From an uncultured Lachnospiraceae bacterium (GTDB lineage: Bacteria > Bacillota > Clostridia > Lachnospirales > Lachnospiraceae), in assembly GCA_934317005.1 (NCBI GenBank), contig CAKREB010000005.1, positions 1 to 64,000 on the forward strand: a stretch of DNA of 64,000 nt, written 5' to 3'. Position numbers and translations under genes: made by a program. The notes beneath the pieces were generated by a model. It searched no databases. It was not told the origin of the DNA and saw only the letters and a list, made by a program, of their open reading frames with translations. The first letter of the stretch is position 1; every line of letters begins with the position of its first letter. Positions 1 to 7,754 of the stretch are shown here, in pieces.

Positions 1-579
1 TTAGGTATTAAGGAGTTATGTATTACTTCTGATGGAAAAAAATACGAAAATCCAAAAATCATCAGAAAATACGAAAATCCAAAAATCATCAGAAAATACG
101 AAAAGAAACTGGTGAAACTGCAGAGGCAGTTAGCCCATAAAGAGAAAAGAAGTCAAAATTACTACAAAACAAAGAAAAAGATAGCATTATGCCATGAGAA
201 AATAACAAATACCAGAAAAGATTATCTGCACAAGATGTCACATGAGATTATCAGCGAAAACCAAGTGATAGTTTCGGAAGATTTGAAGATAAAAAACATG
301 GTAAAAAATCATCATTTGGCAAAGTCCATAAGTGATGTATCATGGCATGAGCTGACTAGACAGTTAGAATATAAGGCCAAGTGGAATGGCAGAAAATATG
401 TCAAAATAGATACATTCTATGCCAGTAGTCAATTGTGTTCAGTCTGTGGATACCAAAATACAGAGACGAAAAATCTATCAGTAAGGGAATGGATATGTCC
501 TGTCTGTGGAACAAATCATGACAGGGATATCAATGCAGCAAAGAATATACTGGAAGAAGGATTAAGACAAATAGCATAA
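1..579 (+). CDS. tnpB: IS605-family RNA-guided nuclease TnpB, 5'-truncated by window edge
   Basis: C-terminal 192 codons of a TnpB/OrfB protein, the RNA-guided DNA nuclease of IS200/IS605 elements. The reading frame is open from base 1, and the first visible residues LGIKEL directly follow where the RuvC-I aspartate of GIDLGIK normally lies, so the gene starts outside the window. Visible are the RuvC-II glutamate in VIVSEDL (about 277), two CxxC pairs of a zinc ribbon (436-447 and 496-507) and the RuvC-III motif DRDINAAKNI (about 520). A 27-base unit encoding KYENPKIIR is present twice in tandem (40-66, 67-93), which is unusual for the family. No tnpA is visible. The catalytic C-terminal half appears intact, but activity cannot be judged without the N-terminus. 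Confidence 0.9.
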   Translation, partial: LGIKELCITSDGKKYENPKIIRKYENPKIIRKYEKKLVKLQRQLAHKEKRSQNYYKTKKKIALCHEKITNTRKDYLHKMSHEIISENQVIVSEDLKIKNMVKNHHLAKSISDVSWHELTRQLEYKAKWNGRKYVKIDTFYASSQLCSVCGYQNTETKNLSVREWICPVCGTNHDRDINAAKNILEEGLRQIA

Positions 580-687
580 AAATAACAATATAGGGCAGGG
601 ACTGCCCGAATTAACGCCTGTGGAGATAGTAGGTTACGAGGTCTGCGAAGCAGGAAGCCCATTGGCTTTAGACAATGGGTAGTTCAC
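580..687 (+). mobile_element. Right end of the IS605-type element with probable omega-RNA scaffold
   Basis: The 108 bases after the tnpB stop hold two hairpins, GGGCA/TGCCC (593-607) and CCCATTG/CAATGGG (658-679), followed by TAGTTCAC at 680-687. In TnpB elements the 3' end of tnpB and the right end encode the omega (reRNA) guide scaffold, and the guide is read from the host DNA just past the element. The exact right boundary at 687 is my inference from the last hairpin; the left end is not in the window. Confidence 0.6.
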
Positions 688-709
688 AGTACAGAAAGGA
701 TGAAGCAAC

Positions 710-1108
710 ATGAATAAACACATTGATAAAGCAATGGCACTTAGAAATGAAACTCCTATGGTTAGCAATTGTGCACAGACGATTATGCGTGCTTATGCAA
801 AGGAACTGGGACTTACGGAAGAGCAGGCAGCGGGAATTGGCTGTAATTTTGGTGGTGGTATGAAATGTGGCGGCATGTGTGGTGCCATTACCAGCGGTCT
901 TATTGTGCTTGGTGCGAAGGGCATAGATTCTCCGATTAATGTAGGGGAGTTTCGAAGAAAAATGGCTGAAAAGCATGATGGTCTGACAGATTGTGCTGAT
1001 CTTTTGCGTGCAAATGCTGAAAAAGGTGGAAATAAAAAAGAGCACTGCGATAAGATGATCAAAGAGTCGATTGAACTGATTGATGAACTGGCAGGCTCTC
1101 AGGCATAA
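710..1108 (+). CDS. C_GCAxxG_C_C-family putative redox protein
   Basis: A 132-residue cytosolic protein matching the small family named for its cysteine pattern, thought to be redox-active and often found beside oxidoreductases. Cysteines are at 21, 45, 53, 57, 95 and 113, with the glycine-rich block CNFGGGMKCGGMCG at 45-58. The start follows AAAGGA by about nine bases. The IS right end lies only 22 bases upstream, so the native promoter may have been displaced and transcription may come through the element. Followed after 45 bases by an oxidoreductase gene in the same direction. Substrate unknown. Confidence 0.8.
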   Translation: MNKHIDKAMALRNETPMVSNCAQTIMRAYAKELGLTEEQAAGIGCNFGGGMKCGGMCGAITSGLIVLGAKGIDSPINVGEFRRKMAEKHDGLTDCADLLRANAEKGGNKKEHCDKMIKESIELIDELAGSQA

Positions 1109-1153
1109 AAGGGATGGAAAATGGTATTTTAATGTAGGGAAATGAGGATTGAT

Positions 1154-2128
1154 ATGAAAGATATTAAGTGGGCAGTACTGGGAACGGGTGTCATTGCAAA
1201 TGAAATGGCAGTTGCTCTAAAGAAAAATGGGAAAAACATTTATGCAGTTGGAAATAGAACCTATGCGAAGGCTGTTTCGTTTGCAGATAAATATGGAATT
1301 AAGAAAGTTTACGATGATTATCATGAAATGTTTTCTGACTCTGATGTTGATGTAATCTACATTACTACTCCCCATAATACACATATTGAGTTTATGCGAA
1401 AAGCAATTGAAAATGGAAAACATATTCTTGTGGAGAAATCAATTACATTAAACAGCAGTGAACTGGATGAAGCAATAGCTTTAGCTAAAGAAAAGGGAGT
1501 CATAATAGGTGAGGCAATGACGATTTATCATATGCCTATCTATAAAAAGCTTAGAGAAATAATTGACTCCGGTAAGCTTGGAAAAGTTAATCTGATTACA
1601 ATGAATTTTGGCAGCTTTAAAGAGTACGATATGAGCAATCGTTTCTTTAATAGAAATTTTGCGGGCGGTGCCATGCTTGATATCGGAGTGTATGCACTTT
1701 CTTTTATCCGCTGGTTTATGGATACAAAGCCAAACAGGCTTTTATCACAGATGAAACCGGCACCAACCGGAGTTGATGAGCAGGCAGGGTTATTACTTAT
1801 GAATGATGTTGGACAAATGGCATCGGTTATGATTTCACTTCATTCGAAGCAACCGAAAAGAGGAATGATTTCATGTGAGAAGGGATATATTGAAATCATG
1901 GAATATCCCAGAGCGTGGGAGGCTGCAATAACATATGCTGATTCCGGAGAAGTAGAAATGATTAAGGCAGGAAATCACGAGGATGCATTGGCATATGAAC
2001 TTGCAGATATGGAAAGTGCGATACGAGGTGAAGGCAATTGCATGCAGCTTGGATATACGAAAGATGTAATGGATATGATGACAGCATTTCGAAATGAGTG
2101 GGGATTTAAATATCCGGAGGAATTATAA
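1154..2128 (+). CDS. Gfo/Idh/MocA-family NAD(P)-dependent oxidoreductase
   Basis: A 324-residue Gfo/Idh/MocA oxidoreductase. It has an N-terminal Rossmann fold with the dinucleotide motif GTGVIA near residue 10, the family signature HILVEKSI (usually EKP, here EKS) near residue 95, and a C-terminal alpha/beta substrate domain. These enzymes oxidise or reduce sugars and related polyols; the substrate cannot be read from sequence. I chose the ATG at 1154 because GAGG lies six bases before it. The in-frame ATG at 1142 has AGGGA almost touching it, but it remains possible. Probably co-transcribed with the preceding redox-type gene. Confidence 0.85.
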   Translation: MKDIKWAVLGTGVIANEMAVALKKNGKNIYAVGNRTYAKAVSFADKYGIKKVYDDYHEMFSDSDVDVIYITTPHNTHIEFMRKAIENGKHILVEKSITLNSSELDEAIALAKEKGVIIGEAMTIYHMPIYKKLREIIDSGKLGKVNLITMNFGSFKEYDMSNRFFNRNFAGGAMLDIGVYALSFIRWFMDTKPNRLLSQMKPAPTGVDEQAGLLLMNDVGQMASVMISLHSKQPKRGMISCEKGYIEIMEYPRAWEAAITYADSGEVEMIKAGNHEDALAYELADMESAIRGEGNCMQLGYTKDVMDMMTAFRNEWGFKYPEEL

Positions 2129-2140
2129 GAAGTTATTTCC

Positions 2141-3085
2141 TTACTTCGATTCCGAGGTTGCACGTACAACAATAATGTCATTTAACTTTAGAATGGTATC
2201 TTTTTGTGGCAGGATGGAAAGATTGTCGCGGAGAATCAGATAGATGGTAGCTTGATTCATTTCTTCAATCTCTTCGATGCTCTTTCCGGCATATTGTTTA
2301 TCTACAAAAATTTCTGCAATTTCTTTGATATCTGTGTCCTGAAAATTGGATAAGCTGCTTTTGCGGTGGTATTGTTCTACAAAACCGGCACTGATAATAC
2401 CAGTTGGGATTGCCACAGCACCCACACCGAGATATGCAATTACAATTGCCATAATGCGTCCGAGTGAAGTAATCGGGTAGATATCACCATAACCTACTGT
2501 CAGTAGTGTGGACATACTCCACCAAATTCCACTGAATGCATTGCGAAAGACAGTAGGCTGTGCTTTGTGCTCCACGCTGTACATACAAAGACTGCTGGCT
2601 AACATTAGGATCAGTACAATAAACAGAGAAGAAATAATCTGGTTTTTCTTTTCATAAAGTACCGTTGTGATCACATTAAAGGAATCATATTTTGCATTGA
2701 GGCGGAACAGATGAAAAATTCTGGCAACGCGAAGCATTCGGAAGATGACGAAACCGGATAAAAAAGCGGCCGGGATAATTGTGAAAAAGTCAACAATACC
2801 GTCAAAAGAAAATAGAAAATGGAATCGGGCACGGCGGGTACTCATTTCTGGATAGAGATAATCAGCAGTCCAGATGCGAAGAATATATTCAATGCAAAAA
2901 ATAATGAGAGTAATCATTTCTATTATTTTAAAAGTTGGCGAAAGAAAGTGAAGTTCTTCAAAGGTTTCCATGAAAGTTACAATTATATTTAAAAAAATCG
3001 TGATTGTAATAAAAATATCAAAAAAGCGGCTGATTCGATTACTTTTATCTCCAATCTGAATAATGTTAAATAAATTTTCTTTCAT
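2141..3085 (-). CDS. Voltage-gated-type (Kv-like) potassium channel with C-terminal RCK-C-like tail
   Basis: A 314-residue membrane protein with six predicted helices. The K+ selectivity filter TVGYGD is at 196-201, preceded by a pore helix (WWSMSTLLT). The S4-like segment FRMLRVARIFHLFR (115-128) has only a few basic residues, so voltage sensing may be weak. The C-terminal about 60 residues (YLILRDNLSILPQKDTILK) resemble a TrkA-C/RCK-C regulatory module, suggesting ligand gating. AGGAGGG lies about 12 bases before the start. It converges on the oxidoreductase gene with only 12 bases between stops. Clearly a cation channel of this superfamily; K+ preference is inferred from the filter. Confidence 0.88.
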   Translation of the reverse strand: MKENLFNIIQIGDKSNRISRFFDIFITITIFLNIIVTFMETFEELHFLSPTFKIIEMITLIIFCIEYILRIWTADYLYPEMSTRRARFHFLFSFDGIVDFFTIIPAAFLSGFVIFRMLRVARIFHLFRLNAKYDSFNVITTVLYEKKNQIISSLFIVLILMLASSLCMYSVEHKAQPTVFRNAFSGIWWSMSTLLTVGYGDIYPITSLGRIMAIVIAYLGVGAVAIPTGIISAGFVEQYHRKSSLSNFQDTDIKEIAEIFVDKQYAGKSIEEIEEMNQATIYLILRDNLSILPQKDTILKLNDIIVVRATSESK

Positions 3086-3643
3086 AGCTGTAGTCTACCC
3101 TCCTATTTCATATCATCCGAGCGCACCCACGGGGGATTTGGCTCTGATAAGGCAGTCGTTTAAAAATAGTACCTAACAGGCGGTGTAGTTCCCGTTTACT
3201 GCCTTTTTTGTTAGTCTAATGAACCGGATTATATCTGATGTCAATAACATTTCTCCTTTGTATTATAGCGGGATTGCTTCAGATGGACAACCATTTTTTG
3301 AGGTTTATAACAAGTAAATACAAGCTTTTGCAGTGGTTCATAGCTTATTATTTATGGTTATCCTGGGAATAGCAGATCATGGTCTGAGGTAACGTAGTTT
3401 ATGTGCATAGTTTAAGATAGATAATATATCATAAAAGCGTATGAGTATACTATAATTGTGAAGATGCAAGAATCAAAAGCCAATAGCGGTAGCATTGTTC
3501 CTGAGTGGACTAAGAAATTTAGATAGGAGATTTTAATTTTTTTACTCCTTGCGAAACCATATATGCTATTGTAAAATAGTGGTTAGGATAGAGATATCAA
3601 TAGGTTAGTGCTATCAAAATTTATGTATTTGGAAGGAGAAAAA
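3086..3643. other. Intergenic region, 558 bases
   Basis: AT-rich sequence upstream of both the K+ channel gene (minus) and the aldo/keto reductase gene (plus), so it should hold two divergent promoters. I could not assign either confidently. It contains a short relic of an Rpn-family nuclease gene at 3165-3191. AAGGCAGT and ACTGCCTTTTTT flank that relic and could form a long-loop hairpin. Nothing else recognisable. Confidence 0.5.
3165..3191 (-). pseudogene. Relic of an Rpn-family (PD-(D/E)XK) nuclease gene
   Basis: On the minus strand these 27 bases encode ELHRLLGTI, identical to nine consecutive residues of the intact Rpn-family protein encoded at 56968-58077 (its codons at 57274-57300). 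By eye 22 of 27 bases match, and the differences are synonymous. Flanking codons are not recognisable and the frame soon stops, so this is the remains of a diverged copy and not a gene. The match is short. Confidence 0.45.
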
Positions 3644-4636
3644 ATGTATCAGGCTGATGAAAAACGTTATGAACATATGAAATATCTAAGATGTGGAAAA
3701 AGTGGCTTGCTATTACCGAGAATCTCTTTGGGATTGTGGCATAATTTTGGTTCCTGTGACCGCTTTGACAATATGAAGGAGATGCTTTTTGAAGCATTTG
3801 ATCAGGGAATTACACACTTTGACCTGGCGAACAATTATGGACCGGTTCCGGGGTCGGCAGAAGAAAATCTGGGAAGAATTTTAGATAGTGATCTGCGTCC
3901 GTATCGTGATGAATTGATCTTGTCCACCAAAGCAGGATTTGATATGTGGCCGGGACCATACGGTAACTTTGGCTCTAGAAAATATTTGATGGCAAGTCTT
4001 GACCAAAGTTTAAAGCGCATGAAAGTAGATTATGTAGATATTTTCTATCATCATCATGCGGATCCGGATACGCCATTAGAAGAAACGATGGGAGCATTAT
4101 CGGATATTGTGAAGCAAGGGAAAGCATTATATGTAGGATTATCCAATTATAATGCGGAGCAGTTGAAAAAGGCGGCAGCTATTTTAAGAGAAAATGGAAC
4201 ACCGCTTTTGATCGTACAGCCGTTTTATAATATGCTGGATCGCTGGGCAGAGACATCAGGGCTTTTGGATGCAGCAAAGGAAGAAGGCGCAGGAGTCATT
4301 TGTTATAGTCCTCTTGCACAGGGCGTATTAACAGACCGTTATTTAAATGGTATTCCAAAGGATAGTCGTGCAGCACGAAATTATTTTCTACAGAAGGATA
4401 GCATCACAGAGCATAAGGTAGAAGTAGTAAAGAAACTGCAGGAGGTGGCATTTGGAAGAGGACAAAGTCTTGCGGAAATGGCACTTTGCTGGAACCTGCG
4501 TCAGGACAGAATTACATCAGTGTTGATGGGAGCAAGTCGTAAAGAGCAGATTACCAATAATGTCAAGATTGTAGATCATCTGGAATTTACCGAAAAAGAA
4601 CTACAGGATATTGAAGATATTTTGAAGGAATATTAG
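3644..4636 (+). CDS. Aldo/keto reductase (YghZ-like group)
   Basis: A 330-residue NADPH-dependent aldo/keto reductase. The catalytic tetrad is visible: Asp and Tyr in FDLANNYG, Lys in LSTKAG and His in FYHHHADP. The closing segment VLMGASRKEQI binds the cofactor phosphate. The GPVPGSAEENLGRIL stretch and overall length resemble the YghZ / L-glyceraldehyde-3-phosphate reductase group, which detoxifies small aldehydes; the physiological substrate is not certain. The ATG at 3644 follows GGAAGGAG by six bases and is preferred over an upstream TTG-type extension. A strong hairpin follows the stop. Confidence 0.9.
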   Translation: MYQADEKRYEHMKYLRCGKSGLLLPRISLGLWHNFGSCDRFDNMKEMLFEAFDQGITHFDLANNYGPVPGSAEENLGRILDSDLRPYRDELILSTKAGFDMWPGPYGNFGSRKYLMASLDQSLKRMKVDYVDIFYHHHADPDTPLEETMGALSDIVKQGKALYVGLSNYNAEQLKKAAAILRENGTPLLIVQPFYNMLDRWAETSGLLDAAKEEGAGVICYSPLAQGVLTDRYLNGIPKDSRAARNYFLQKDSITEHKVEVVKKLQEVAFGRGQSLAEMALCWNLRQDRITSVLMGASRKEQITNNVKIVDHLEFTEKELQDIEDILKEY

Positions 4637-4658
4637 GTTAGTTTTACAATATAGTGGC

Positions 4659-4786
4659 ATACAGAGAGAATGCGTTGGCATTCTCTCTGTATCATTTTAT
4701 AGGGAGTTGCTGTTATGGTGGTGGCATATCAACAAGAATCGCTTTGCGATTCTTGCAGAGAGGATGCGCAGGCATTCTCTCTTTTT
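4659..4786 (+). repeat. Compound hairpin element, copy 1 (includes terminator of the aldo/keto reductase gene)
   Basis: Three hairpins in 128 bases. ATACAGAGAGAATGC pairs perfectly with GCATTCTCTCTGTAT (4659-4692, loop GTTG). CAAGAATCGC pairs with GCGATTCTTG (4733-4755, loop TTT). AGAGAGGATGC pairs with GCATTCTCTCT followed by Ts (4757-4786). The first hairpin probably terminates the reductase transcript. The same module order occurs at 60303-60432 and, with different arm sequences, at 42159-42280. An 81-codon frame across the region is formed by the repeats and is not taken as a gene. Confidence 0.75.
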
Positions 4787-4988
4787 GGATGGAGTGGAAA
4801 ATGTTTTTGGTTTTGAAGATTAAGGTGTCAAAAGGCACTTGTTATTTGACGAAATCTGATATAGTTTCCTTTTGCCGTCCTAATCCTCTGAGAAAATAAA
4901 AAATAAAATTTCTTTAAAAATGTCACAAATCTTGTGTGAAAAAGTAGTTATAAGTGAAAAGATATTCAAAGCAGGGAAGGACGCGATT

Positions 4989-5471
4989 ATGGATAAGATA
5001 GAAGTAGAACAAATGATAGAAGAATATGCGGATATGGTGTATCGAATTGCAGTCATTCATTGTGTCGGACGGAAAGAAGATGCAGAGGATGTGTTTCAGG
5101 AAACCTTTTTAGCGTTACTGCGCTCGAAAAAATCCTTTCGCAGTACAGAGCATAGAAAGGCATGGCTGATTCGTGTTGTCTTGAATCAGTGCAAGAAGAA
5201 ATTCCATAGCAATGAGAGATGTCAGTTGGTTGAGCCGCAAAAAATAAACCAAATGCTGGAGAAAGATAGCAGTGCAGAGCAATCGGAAGATACCGGGTGG
5301 TTATACGAAACTCTTTGTAACATGACAGAGCGGTACCGAAAGGTTATGGAATTGTATTACATAGAAGAGGTAGCAACAAAAGAGATTGCGCATATTCTTC
5401 ATATATCAGAGGGAACAGTGCGTAAAAGATTGCAGAGGGGCAGGGAAATCCTGCGTCAGTTAAAAGAGTAG
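4989..5471 (+). CDS. ECF-type RNA polymerase sigma factor
   Basis: A 160-residue extracytoplasmic-function sigma factor. Region 2 is seen in the first 70 residues (EDAEDVFQETFLALL, the core-binding and -10 recognition helices). Region 4 is near the C-terminus, with a helix-turn-helix in EIAHILHISEGTVRKRLQRGRE. The ATG at 4989 follows GGGAAGG and gives the usual ECF length; an upstream extension to 4920 is not supported. The next gene, 62 bases downstream, encodes a single-pass membrane protein, the usual arrangement for a sigma factor and its anti-sigma partner. The signal it responds to is unknown. Confidence 0.92.
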   Translation: MDKIEVEQMIEEYADMVYRIAVIHCVGRKEDAEDVFQETFLALLRSKKSFRSTEHRKAWLIRVVLNQCKKKFHSNERCQLVEPQKINQMLEKDSSAEQSEDTGWLYETLCNMTERYRKVMELYYIEEVATKEIAHILHISEGTVRKRLQRGREILRQLKE

Positions 5472-5533
5472 CATAAGTTTAGAACATCAGATAGAAATAT
5501 AAGTAAAAAAGTCAGTAGAAATGGGGGATGATC

Positions 5534-6100
5534 ATGAAGCAGATGAAGGACGAAGAGTTGTTACTTCAGATGAAGCAGTTACAGGAGCAGATTGTTCCGT
5601 CAGAAACATTAATAGAAAAGACAAAAGAGAAAGTATATGACGAGGACAGGGTATATCATCATGTATTTTTGTGGATAGCAGTTCCGGTCGTCTGCATAGC
5701 AGTGCTAGCAGCAGTATATTATTTTGCTTATGCCAGACCGACAGCACAGACACTTTATACTACTGTTGTAGAACAAGAGAAGTATTCAAAGCAGAAGAAA
5801 TCAATAGAAAATACGCTTACGGAAGCGGAGGAAAATGAAATCTATGCAGCAGCCGGGGAACAGGCAGGGCTATCGGAAAAAGAAATTCAGATGCTGCGGG
5901 AAAAGGGAAAAGAGCATACCGATAAAAAAATGTCGATTAACCGCATCGGAATAAATCGCGCTAAGATTACGGTCACAACAGTGACAAACTGTGTATATAA
6001 GGATTTATCGATGGTGCTTTATCAGGATAAGACTTCATATACATTTGCAAGAACAGCAAAGGGATGGAAGCTTATAGAAGAAAGTATAGAAGAACTATGA
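5534..6100 (+). CDS. Single-pass membrane protein, putative anti-sigma factor partner
   Basis: A 188-residue protein with a cytoplasmic N-terminus of about 43 residues, one transmembrane helix (about 45-66, rich in V, A, I and Y) and an extracytoplasmic C-terminal domain with no family I recognise. Its place directly after the ECF sigma gene and its topology suggest that it binds and restrains the sigma factor at the membrane. That role is inferred from context; no zinc-binding anti-sigma motif is visible. The ATG at 5534 fits GGGGGA six bases upstream better than the ATG at 5528. Confidence 0.7.
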   Translation: MKQMKDEELLLQMKQLQEQIVPSETLIEKTKEKVYDEDRVYHHVFLWIAVPVVCIAVLAAVYYFAYARPTAQTLYTTVVEQEKYSKQKKSIENTLTEAEENEIYAAAGEQAGLSEKEIQMLREKGKEHTDKKMSINRIGINRAKITVTTVTNCVYKDLSMVLYQDKTSYTFARTAKGWKLIEESIEEL

Positions 6101-6232
6101 CAAAGCAGTAAACAGTGAAGTGACGAATTTAACTCGTAAATGACCTCTTTTGCGTATTATGGTAAGGAACGTGATTTTATATAATAAAAATGGATATGCC
6201 AAGTATCGTTTTGAAAGAAGACCTATGGCATC

Positions 6233-6671
6233 ATGATAGCAGGAATTGTTTTTTTGGTGATTTTTGTAGGACTTAGCGTATATTCAGATCAGTGTAGGAA
6301 TGAGCAGTTGGAAGATACCGTATACCTGAATCAATATCGTCTGGGATCGAAAATATTAACTGCATCGGTACAGTCTTATGCCGTGACCGGTGACAGCACG
6401 TACTCTGATAACTATAACAAGGAGTTAAATGAGGACAAGAACAGAGATATTGCATGGGATGGTCTGAAGGGGAATCATTTAAAGTCAAGCGAATGGGTGG
6501 AATTAGAGCATATTGCTGAAATGTCGAATGGATTGGTTCCGTTGGAAGAAAAGGCAATGGAAAGCTGTTCAGAGTGGGGATTTAAAGACGGCACAGGATC
6601 AGGTCTTTGGTGCAGCTGATGGATCAGTTCCAGATATAACAAGTCAGTACAAATCCGGCAAAACGCGGTAA
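6233..6671 (+). pseudogene. Frameshifted fragment of a methyl-accepting chemotaxis protein sensor region
   Basis: The first frame opens with a hydrophobic helix (MIAGIVFLVIFVGL) and then a helical periplasmic segment containing NRDIAWDGLK and GLVPLEEKAMES, typical of Lachnospiraceae chemoreceptor sensor domains. After the A-run near 6561-6563 the similarity continues in the +1 frame (AVQSGDLKTAQDQVFGAADG) until a stop at 6669-6671, which indicates a one-base insertion. No HAMP or signalling domain follows, so most of the gene is gone. The original start may lie slightly upstream. Confidence 0.65.
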
Positions 6672-6722
6672 ATATTGCAAATGCCGCTGTTCTTTGGTAA
6701 AATAGGATTTGAGGTGAGTCCT

Positions 6723-7148
6723 TTGAAGTGCGCAAAAAAGAAACGCTGGATCAGTATTGGTCTGATCATTACTTTTTTAATAACAGGAATGTGCTTTGAG
6801 TTTCCGAAGGCAGATTCTTGTTTTGCATGCACAGAATCTACGAAGCAGGAAATCAGGCATTTGTCAAAAGGAGGATTTTTGACAGAGGACTTGTGTACGG
6901 AGGATCTGCTGGGGATTTATACCAAAGAAAATAGTATATTTCAGGAAACAAGAGGAAGCCTGCGGCATAACTCCAAGCTGCGCCTGCTCTTAACAGAAGC
7001 TGCCGACTATGTGGAACATTCTTCCTATATCTCAGAACGTGCGGCAGTAAAGATTATGGCAGGTATTACATACAGCAGCATGGCTATCGTGTGCTATATT
7101 CACAGGCAGGATGGAGAAAAAGAAGATAATACCTTATTTACATTTTAA
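6723..7148 (+). CDS. Small exported or membrane-anchored protein of unknown function
   Basis: A 141-residue protein using a TTG start that follows GAGGTGAG; an upstream ATG at 6675 has no good ribosome site. It begins with lysines and a hydrophobic helix (WISIGLIITFLITGMCF), like a signal peptide or anchor, followed by two close cysteines (SCFACTES). The rest is a helical domain with a possible second hydrophobic stretch (VKIMAGITYSSMAIVCYI). I recognise no family. It sits in a decayed patch right after the chemoreceptor remnant. Confidence 0.5.
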   Translation: MKCAKKKRWISIGLIITFLITGMCFEFPKADSCFACTESTKQEIRHLSKGGFLTEDLCTEDLLGIYTKENSIFQETRGSLRHNSKLRLLLTEAADYVEHSSYISERAAVKIMAGITYSSMAIVCYIHRQDGEKEDNTLFTF

Positions 7149-7260
7149 CACATATATACTACAGGAGTAGAATGAATCGCAAAAAAGGTTGATTGTTACT
7201 TTTGTGGTGTTGCGACCTGCATGTCAGGTTTTTAAAGAAACAGACTGAAAGCTTTGATAG

Positions 7261-7308
7261 GACAGTGTATTTTATTCACTTATGTCATGGCACTGTCTGG
7301 CATAAGTG
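7261..7308 (+). other. Interleaved inverted repeats (pseudoknot-like)
   Basis: GACAGTG (7261-7267) is complementary to CACTGTC (7291-7297), and CACTTATG (7277-7284) to CATAAGTG (7301-7308). The pairs are interleaved, so the RNA could form a pseudoknot or two mutually exclusive hairpins. It lies about 65 bases upstream of a 47-codon membrane-peptide gene. A short ACCTG/CAGGT hairpin with Ts precedes it (about 7215-7233). Confidence 0.4.
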
Positions 7309-7372
7309 TGTTACATGTCTTTAAAAACGAAACCATTATTTACAAAGGACAGTGCAGAATCGAGGTATTATT

Positions 7373-7516
7373 ATGAGTATTCCAATGTGGATTATATGTA
7401 TATTAGGCGGTATCTTCGGAATCGCCATATCAGGTGGAACGGTAGTAGGGATGATTGGAGTAATTATATATAAGATATATCGTAAAATCCGTTTTGGCAT
7501 TTCTTTATACGACTAA
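7373..7516 (+). CDS. 47-residue hydrophobic membrane peptide
   Basis: ATG preceded by GAGG with eight bases spacing opens a 47-codon frame ending in TAA. The product starts with a hydrophobic helix (MWIICILGGIFGIAIS), continues through a glycine-rich second hydrophobic stretch (VVGMIGVIIYKIY) and ends in a basic tail. No family recognised. It is followed after about 80 bases by a good terminator (7597-7644), supporting a short independent transcript. It could be a small membrane regulator or toxin-like peptide, but nothing in the sequence settles that. Confidence 0.5.
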   Translation: MSIPMWIICILGGIFGIAISGGTVVGMIGVIIYKIYRKIRFGISLYD

Positions 7517-7596
7517 GCGGATAACGTTGTTTTGAAAAATAGAACAGTCGGAAAAAAGTATTTTCGACAAATGTGATAACCAAAAAAGAGAAAAAG

Positions 7597-7644
7597 ATCG
7601 CTGCTTTTACTGCCGACGGGTATAGAAGCAGCGATTCTTTTTTA
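7597..7644 (+). terminator. Rho-independent terminator
   Basis: ATCGCTGCTT pairs with AAGCAGCGAT, followed by a T-rich run. It ends the transcript carrying the 47-codon gene and insulates the aspS promoter. Confidence 0.85.
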
Positions 7645-7721
7645 ATTTATAGTATTAGAGTGTCAAAAGGTACGTTCTTTATATGACTTTGTCAAATTGC
7701 ACAAAATGAAAGAATGCCGTG

Positions 7722-7750
7722 TTGACAAGTGTTTCATGGTAGGATATAAT
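7722..7750 (+). promoter_or_regulatory. Consensus sigma-A promoter of the aspS leader
   Basis: TTGACA at 7722-7727 and TATAAT at 7745-7750 with exactly 17 bases between. Transcription would start near 7757, just at the 5' edge of the T-box Stem I. Confidence 0.92.
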
Positions 7751-7754
7751 TCAA

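Noticed and set aside
4654..4899. 81-codon plus-strand frame after the aldo/keto reductase gene
   Set aside because: It runs through the three hairpins of the compound repeat and has no ribosome site; its amino-acid content follows the repeats.
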